Positions 53,501 to 60,000 of a stretch of DNA of 60,000 nucleotides are shown one piece after another (positions within the stretch are counted from its first letter, which is position 1; every line of letters starts with the position of its first letter). The position numbers were made by a program, and so were the translations under genes. The stretch covers positions 6,355,907 through 6,415,906 of the forward strand of contig NC_087068.1 in the NCBI RefSeq assembly GCF_963678635.1, written 5' to 3'. This DNA is from Symsagittifera roscoffensis. Lineage: Eukaryota > Xenacoelomorpha > Acoela > Convolutidae. The notes under the pieces are model-generated. The model searched no databases and was not told the DNA's origin. It saw only the letters and a program-made list of their open reading frames with translations.

Positions 53501-56460
53501 AAACACTGGATGGGGCTATAGGAGAGTTGATGAACAAGAACTGAAAACAGAACTACGTCATTGACTCCGGGCAGAGGATGGGGCTGCCGCTGGAAAATAA
53601 ATTGCTCCCCCAACATCTGAATGAGTTGGGATATGAGAGTCACATGGTTGGCAAGTGGCATCTCGGATCCTTCCACAAAAAGTCAGTAAGAGCAATTAAT
53701 TTTTGTTCCCAAGTTTTAGTGCTTGTTTATTGTATTTTCAACCTGAAACATAGTAAAAATACCACAATAAAGCAAAAGAGTGAATATCAGTTTCTTTGCC
53801 CCGGTAGGAGGTTGTGGTTTTATGATCAATCGAAAAAAAAGTCGCTGTTGTCGAAAAATTAGTCGCAGTATAGTCGAAAAATTAACCGCGATTGGCGCGA
53901 CCATGACTAATTTTTCGACTAAAGCGCGACTATTTTTTCGACCACCCTGTGACTAAGTTTCCATTGTGCCGCGACTTATTTTTCCACCGTCGCGACTAAA
54001 TTTTTGACCGCCGCGACTAACTTTTCGAGCGCCACGACTAATTTTTTGACCGCCGCAAATAATTTTCCGACCGCTGCTTCTAATTTTCAACTGCTGCTAC
54101 TAATTTTTTGACCGCCGCAACTAATTTTCCGACCGCTGCTTCTAATTTTCAACTGCTGCGACTAATTTTTCGACTAAAGCGCGACTATTTTTTCGACCAT
54201 CCTGTGACTAAGTTTCCATTGTGCCGCGACTTATTTTTCGACCGTCGCGACTAAATTTTTGACCACCGCGACTAATTTTTCGAGCGCCACGACTAATTTT
54301 TTGACCGCCGCAACTAATTTTCCGACCGCTGCTTCTAATTTTCAACTGCTGCGACTAATTTTTCGACTAAAGCGCGACTATTTTTTCGACCATCCTGTGA
54401 CTAAGTTTCCATTGTGCCGCGACTTATTTTTCGACCGTCGCGACTAAATTTTTGACCGCCACGACTAATTTTTTGACCGCCGCAACTAATTTTCCGACCG
54501 CTGCTTCTAATTTTCAACTGCTGCGACTAATTTTTTGACCGCCGCAACTAATTTTCCGACCGCTGCTTCTAATTTTCAACTGCTGCGACTAATTTTTCGA
54601 CTAAAGCGCGACTATTTTTTCGACCATCCTGTGACTAAGTTTCCATTGTGGCGCGACTTATTTTTCGACCGTCGCGACTAAATTTTTGACCGCCGCGACT
54701 AATTTTTCGAGCGCCACGACTAATTTTTTGACCGCCGCAACTAATTTTCCGACCGCTGCTTCTAATTTTCAACTGCTGCGACTAATTTTTTGACCGCCGC
54801 AAATAATTTTCCGACCGCTGCTTCTAATTTTCAACTGCTGCGACTAATTTTTCGACTAAAGCGCGACTATTTTTTCGACCATCCTGTGACTAAGTTTCCA
54901 TTGTGCCGCGACTTATTTTTCGACCGTCGCGACTAAATTTTTGACCGCCGCGACTAATTTTTCGAGCGCCACGACTAATTTTTTGACCGCCGCAACTAAT
55001 TTTCCGACCGCTGCATCTAATTTTCAACTGCTGCGACTAATTTTTTGACTAAAGCGCGACTATTTTTTCGACCATCCTGTGACTAAGTTTCCATTGTGCC
55101 GCGACTTATTTTTCGACCGTCGCGACTAAATTTTTGACCGCCGCGACTAATTTTTCGAGCGCCACGACTAATTTTTTGACCGCCGCAACTAATTTTCCGA
55201 CCGCTGCTTCTAATTTTCAACTGCTGCGACTAATTTTTTGACCGCCGCAACTAATTTTCCGACCGCTGCTTCTAATTTTCAACTGCTGCGACTAATTTTT
55301 CGACTAAAGCGCGACTATTTTTTCGACCATCCTGTGACTAAGTTTCCATTCTGCCGCGACTTATTTTTCGACCGTCGCGACTAAATTTTTGACCGCCGCG
55401 ACTAATTTTTCGAGCGCCACGACTAATTTTTTGACCGCCGCAACTAATTTTCCGACCACTGCTTCTAATTTTCAACTGCTGCGACTAATTTCTCGACTAA
55501 AGCGCGACTATTTTTTCGACCATCCTGTTACTAAGTTTCCATTGTGCCGCGACTTATTTTTCGACCGTCGCGACTAAATTTTTGACCGCCGCGACTAATT
55601 TTTCGAGCGCCACGACTAAATTTTTGACCGCCGCAACTATTTTTCCGACCGCTGCTTCTAATTTTCAACTGCTGCGACTAATTTTTCGACTAAAGCGCGA
55701 CTATTTTTTCGACCATCCTGTGACTAAGTTTCCATTGTGCCGCGACTTATTTTTCGACCGTCGCGACTAAATTTTTGACCGCCGCGACTAATTTTTCGAG
55801 CGCCACGACTAATTTTTTGACCGCCGCAACTAATTTTCCGACCGCTGCTTCTAATTTTCAACTGCTGCGACTAATTTTTTGACCGCCGCAACTAATTTTC
55901 CGACCGCTGCTTCTAATTTTCAACTGCTGCGACTAATTTTTTGACCTCAGCGACTAAATTTTTTACCGTTGCGACTAACTTTTTGTTCGCCGCGACTTAT
56001 TTTTTGACCATCGCGACCGAGATTCTTTATCCAGACTATGGATTTTTTGGTAGCGGAATTAGCGTTTACGCGACCGACAAATTCAAAAAATTAGTCGCAG
56101 ACCACAACCAGGAGTCTTATTCCCGCGGTAAATTGATCATTTGGGCGTTTTTCCGCAGTTTTTTTTCTTATTTCTCTTTTTCACTTCCTCAAATGTAGGA
56201 GAAAATAGTTTTAAAAGTATTAGTCATCAAAGACCACGTGATAGACAAAAAAAACACAACCTTTCCACTAAACAGACTCGGGTTTTCGATTTTTATTGCT
56301 TATGTCACTATTCGAGGGAATTGAGCGATAGCTGAAAATAGGCTCTAAAGTTCCGCGATTTTCTTGTTCAGCTACACTCCAACTTACAGAGGATTCAAAT
56401 CTTTCTATGGCTACTACTACGGAAGCAACGACTACTATGACCACCAGAGATACGTCACAT
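50576..56460 (+). CDS. Arylsulfatase (ARSB/I/J-like), first four exons; gene continues or is lost beyond
   Basis: Exons 50576-50746, 51184-51315, 53551-53681 and 56372-56460. Signal peptide MVPLILLWPFIMALCCGIC; metal-binding PNIVFMFADDLGWNDVSF; formylglycine site AAMCTPSRAAFLSGRYP, whose Cys is converted to formylglycine and attacks sulfate esters; then NYVIDSGQRMGLPLENKLL, HMVGKWHLGSFHK and YTPTYRGFKSFYGYYYGS. This order matches the N-terminal third of lysosomal or secreted arylsulfatase B-type enzymes, about 165 aa of an expected 500 or so. Intron 1 is GT-AG. Intron 3 uses AA|GTCAGT and TTGTTCAG. Intron 2 joins in frame only as GA...AG. Exon 4 ends at a good donor (CAT|GTAAGC), but no fifth exon is visible before the BEL element at 56960. 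Confidence 0.88.
51316..53550 (+). other. Arylsulfatase intron 2 with apparent GA-AG boundaries
   Basis: Exon 2 ends RTGLQ (CTTCAG at 51315) and exon 3 resumes NYVIDSGQRMGLP at 53551, both in phase 0. The intron then begins GAATGTCC and ends CTGAAAACAG with little pyrimidine tract. The nearest GT (51320) would shift phase, and joins to nearby acceptors of matching phase create stops. A hidden microexon is the alternative. The rest of the intron has no recognised feature. Confidence 0.6.
53820..56109 (+). mobile_element. Satellite-bearing element with 9-bp TIRs and 4-bp TSD in arylsulfatase intron 3
   Basis: GGTTGTGGT (53820-53828) and ACCACAACC (56101-56109) are inverted ends flanked by direct AGGA (53816-53819 and 56110-56113). 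The interior is a tandem array of about 21-bp monomers (GCGACTAATTTTTCGACCGCC type) organised in higher-order units. The CTGTGACTAAG landmark occurs at 53947, 54202, 54395, 54629, 54884, 55077, 55332, 55525 (variant) and 55718, with spacings of 255, 193, 234, 255, 193, 255, 193 and 193 bp. At both margins monomers appear inverted (AAAAATTAGTCGCAG). Reading frames through it are artefacts of the 7-codon period. Confidence 0.75.
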
Positions 56461-56955
56461 GTAAGCACAAAGCAGAAGTCTTTTTACTTAATCAGCCCAA
56501 AGTAGCAAAAATTTTTTGATTCTGCCCAAAATTTTTTTTATTTATTCAGGCCAATCTTTTAAAAAACTAATTCAGCCCCGAAGTACGGAGCTTGAGAAAA
56601 AAGAAGAAAAACGCGTGAATGTGTCTGGCTGAAACCCAATATGGTTGTGCGCTAATCTCCACAAAACAAAGTTAAAATCAATATTTTATTCGTATTTCTC
56701 GGTAAATACTCGTGTTTGGTCATAAATCGGAATATATCCACAATTTTTGTATAAACGGACATAATCAGTCATAAACGACTATAACTCAAACTTTTTACTT
56801 ACATCATCGTATATCGGACGCAACGCCAGCTTGACTTTTCGAAAACTGCTTGACTTTTGAAGCAATTAAAAACCAGCTTGACTTTTGCAGAAACTGCAAA
56901 AGTGCAAAAAAAAACTGCTCTTTTGTAGGTCGTAGTTTTAAATTTGAACGATTTA
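56461..56955. other. Non-coding sequence between arylsulfatase exon 4 and BEL element
   Basis: No exon recognised. GCTTGACTTTT(C/G) recurs three times between about 56829 and 56885. The 3' LTR of the minus-strand BEL element should lie here but cannot be defined because its partner is outside the window. Confidence 0.4.
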
Positions 56956-56959
56956 TGTC

Positions 56960-59900
56960 TCACGCATTAGTTACGTTTTGCGCTGCAACATCCTCCGCCC
57001 CTAAAGACGGAAGAACAGGTGCGAGTTTTACGGTCGGTCGCATCAGCTCGCTCGTAACAGTTTTGATATCGGTGGATCGGGCGCATCCGTCTTTGCCGTA
57101 GTGTAGTTTAGCAATACGGGCGAGTGGGTAATGCCCACGTGGGCTGTCGGGTTCGACTACCCAAACCAAGTCGCCGGTTTTCAGTGTGACATCCGAATCA
57201 TTATGCCACTTTGCTCTCTTGTTGAGAGATGGTACATATTCACGCAGCCAGCGTGACCAAACTGCGTTAGCGTACGATTGTGCTCTGGCGTAACGCTTTT
57301 TATAATCAAAGTTATCTTCGAAACTTAACGACGGGAAGCTAGCTGTTTCGATGTTCCCAAGTAACCAGCGCAACTTCAGAACAATGTATTTCAACTGAAC
57401 TACAGCACGCATGTAATCCAACCCCTGATGTGCATGTTGAAAGTGCATATGCCTAATCAACATATGAGCAACTCGGTGTCGACCATCCAGTATTATTGGA
57501 TGTTTGCTATCAAAGTCGGTATCAACAAGACGGCTGATACGTCCAGTTGAACGCAGGATGCCAGCTGGGCCGATGAACGGAGAATATTTAGCAATCCGAC
57601 TTTTCTTTGTTATCAGTTTATCGGACTGAAGTATTTTCACTTCGGCAGGAAATGATTCGGACTGAGCGAGATAAATGAGCTTCTGCTCGGCAATATCTAA
57701 CTCGGACGGGTCGGTTATTTCAAGCGTTTTTGTACGGAAGTGTTTATGCGATGGTAGCACACGAAGCATAAACGCTAAAACACGTTTGTACTTTACAATT
57801 GAGCTGAATTTATCCCAATTTTTAAACAGACGGATCGACGGCGCTTTCTCAGATGAAGCATCAACAACAAACGTGGATGCAGTCTCAAGGCATGTATCAA
57901 TGTCACAGAGTGGGCCTTTTAATTGGATCTTTTTGATGACATCAGTGTTCAGCTTGAATGGCCAATCACATGTCCTCAATATACTAGGGCCTCTAACCCA
58001 GCTGCTATCCTTGAGGGCTTCCGAAGAAATCCCTCGTGTGCCGGTATCAGCTGGGTTATCACCACTGAGTACATGATTCCATTGATCAATGGTGGTGGAC
58101 TCCAAGATTTCACCAGTGCGGTTTCCAACAAACACAGGAAGTTTGTTGCACGAGTTAAGCCACTGGAGAACGGTGGTAGAATCAGTCCACATGAATACAT
58201 TGCTTACTTTGAAAGTAAGCGCTTTCAAAATCTCTTCTTTGAGTCGAGTCGCAAGCAGAGCAGCCTGAGGCTCTAACTTGGGATTGGAGAGCATCTTCAT
58301 AGGCGCTACACGGGCTTTCCCAAATACAAAAGCTAACTCGGTCTTTTGCGATTTAGCAAGTCGCGCTCGGAGAAACGATACGGCGCAAAAAACGTCCTGC
58401 GAACTATCACCGAACGTGTGAAGTTCACAGCGGTCGAACGGTTCGGTAAAGTAGCTACGAGGTATCGTCAGAGTACCTAATAGTGGAAGTCTTGAGTGCC
58501 AATCTAGAAATTGTTGTTTAATTTCCTCTGGGAGATCATCATCCCACTTTTGACCACTGATTCTCCATATGTCTTTTAGTAAAAGGCGCGCTTTCACAGT
58601 ATATGGAGCTACCAGTCCTATTGGATCAAAAACTGAGGAAACAAAACTCAACACGGTGCGTTGAGTAATTGCTTTATCTAGTGGTCGATCAACACCTCTA
58701 CTTACTACTAGGGTATCTTTAACATGATCCCACCTGAGACCAAGAACATGCGACGATTGGTCTGGACTCTTACAAATATCCTTAACTGACGGGTTGGACT
58801 CACGGTTGTCCGGATTAAGAGCGGTTGTAACTTCGGGTACATTGCTAACAAACTTTGTCAGGTTAAACCCACCTAATTTGAGCATTGCGACTAAGTCTTT
58901 ACTTAGGCTAAGAGCGTCAGCGGTGTTTTCGAACGAGTCAAGATAGTCGTCCATGTAAAACTTCTGGACAACGGCTGAAGCGGCTTCGGGGTATTCAGCT
59001 TGATTATCAGAAGCAGTTTTTTGTAGCGCGAAATTCGCACAAGTTGGCGAATCACGAGCGCCAAAAATATGACGGGTCTATTGGTGAACCACCACACTTG
59101 AAGTGGGGTCCTCCCGCCACAAAAAACGGAGAGACGGTTGATCTCGCGCAAGTACTCCAACTTGTAAGAACATACCTTCTATGTCCGCTGAGACGGCGTA
59201 CTTGTGTTGACGGAACCTCAACAGTGCAAAAATAAGATTTTGAAGGAGATCCGGGCCAACCAAGAGAGATCTATTTAAGGAAGTGCCATGAAATTTGGAT
59301 GTTCCATTGAGCACACGGCGCACCTTGCCGGGTTTGTTCGGGTTCAAAACCGGATGGTGTGGAAGATACCACTCACGTTCGGCTCGTGAGCTGGGATCGT
59401 GCGGGTTGACGGTTATGACATATCCTTTACTTATATCTTCTCTGATTGTTTCGGTATACTTCTCGCGAAGTAACGGATCTTTATCTAATCTTTTCTCTAA
59501 CGACTTTAATTGGGCTAATGAAGAATAATAATTGTTAGGCAAGCTAACATCATTATCACTCCACAGCATCGGTACAGTGTAACGCTCACCATCGTGAACG
59601 GTTTCAGTTTTTAGAATCGACAAAGCACGCTTGTCTGCGGCGGAACGGGCATCTACTTGCTTGAACGCACCATACGACTCTAACTCATACCAAGTTTTGA
59701 TTTGGTCGGTCAGAGAAGTATCGTCCGTAACGCAGTTAAAGGAAGAAGAATTTAAGGACGAACGATCAGGAGACGGACCACTAATGACCCAACCTATCGG
59801 AAGTCGGACGGCGCACGGTGAGTCAAGTTCATCTCCGAAGACATGTTCGAGGGGTCTTATCGCATGATAGAAGTCCTGTCCTATAACTATCTCAATCTCT

Positions 59901-60000
59901 TTGTAATTATACGCAGTCGTCTTTAACGGGGCTAGTTGCGGGTATTTGACCTGCAATTCGGAAACGTTTATAACATCGGGTCCTATATACATGTTGTGCT
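56960..60000 (-). mobile_element. BEL/Pao element pol, minus strand, partial and lacking integrase core
   Basis: One reading frame runs from the right edge to 56960, interrupted by a single TAG at 59078-59080. It encodes the protease end (IGQDFYHAIRPLEHVFGDEL), RT (WYLPHHPVLNPNKPGKVRRV, KYAVSADIEGMFLQVGV, FGARDSPTCANFAL, FYMDDYLDSF), RNase H (CELHTFGDSSQDVFCAV, MWTDSTTVLQWLNS, GDNPADTGTRG) and an integrase N-terminus (HMHFQHAHQGLDYMRAVVQL). At about 57367 it jumps from LKLR to WLLGNIETASFPSL, the sequence that normally follows the catalytic core, so the CC of the zinc finger and the whole DDE core are deleted in frame. It ends in a DUF5641-type tail (DLVWVVEPDSPRGHYPLARI). Much less decayed than the element at 43-50 kb. 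Gag lies outside the window. Confidence 0.92.

Noticed and set aside
53838-56030. Several 62-codon frames (TAATNF-type repeats) in the satellite
   Set aside because: They arise from the 21-bp monomer being seven codons long; there is no start context, domain or conservation beyond the DNA repeat.
57675-58276. Plus-strand frames opposite the BEL element
   Set aside because: Antisense shadows of the well-matched minus-strand RNase H and integrase frame.

Overview
The window is nuclear DNA from an invertebrate animal. It is AT-rich and gene-poor, with spliceosomal introns. Three host genes are well supported: a WNK kinase, a secreted chymotrypsin-fold protease and an arylsulfatase. They sit among Jockey, Ty3/gypsy and BEL/Pao retroelement remains, and BEL/Pao elements are known only from animals. 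The protease pocket (Gly189/Asp226) resembles crab collagenase and one intron looks like GA-AG, as reported in a copepod. These are hints of a crustacean-like arthropod, not proof.

Layout. 1-1.25 kb: 3' part of a Jockey-like LINE, minus strand. 3.36-12.35 kb: a decayed Ty3/gypsy pol locus. Its RNase H end is followed by 2.6 tandem copies of a 1.97-kb integrase segment, each led by four repeats combining a CTCF-like GC motif and a CCAAT box. Next come the pol tail, a polypurine tract and an LTR stub joined to a LINE fragment, and this end is tandemly duplicated (1.51 kb). 14.95-15.13 kb: an unrecognised terminal exon. 15.95-23.06 kb: a complete two-exon WNK kinase gene (about 1,913 aa), flanked at 14.4 and 26.4 kb by decayed copies of its own N-lobe. 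27.3-28.1 kb: a minisatellite. 29.88-30.73 kb: the single-exon protease. 30.9 and 34.2 kb: hAT-type MITEs. 38.05-41.9 kb: a second gypsy remnant whose reverse-transcriptase core has become a 209-bp satellite. 42.4-49.9 kb: a decayed BEL/Pao element with a near-perfect 402-bp palindrome in its leader. 50.58-56.46 kb: the first four exons of an arylsulfatase gene; intron 3 holds a 2.29-kb satellite bounded by short terminal inverted repeats and a 4-bp target duplication. 56.96-60 kb: a younger minus-strand BEL/Pao pol, nearly open but lacking the integrase core.

The host genes do not form a pathway. WNK is an ion-transport signalling kinase, the protease is a secreted digestive-type enzyme, and the sulfatase is a lysosomal or secreted hydrolase. 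The unifying theme is repeat birth: retroelement coding fragments repeatedly turn into tandem arrays. All calls come from reading the sequence and translations by eye; no database search was run.
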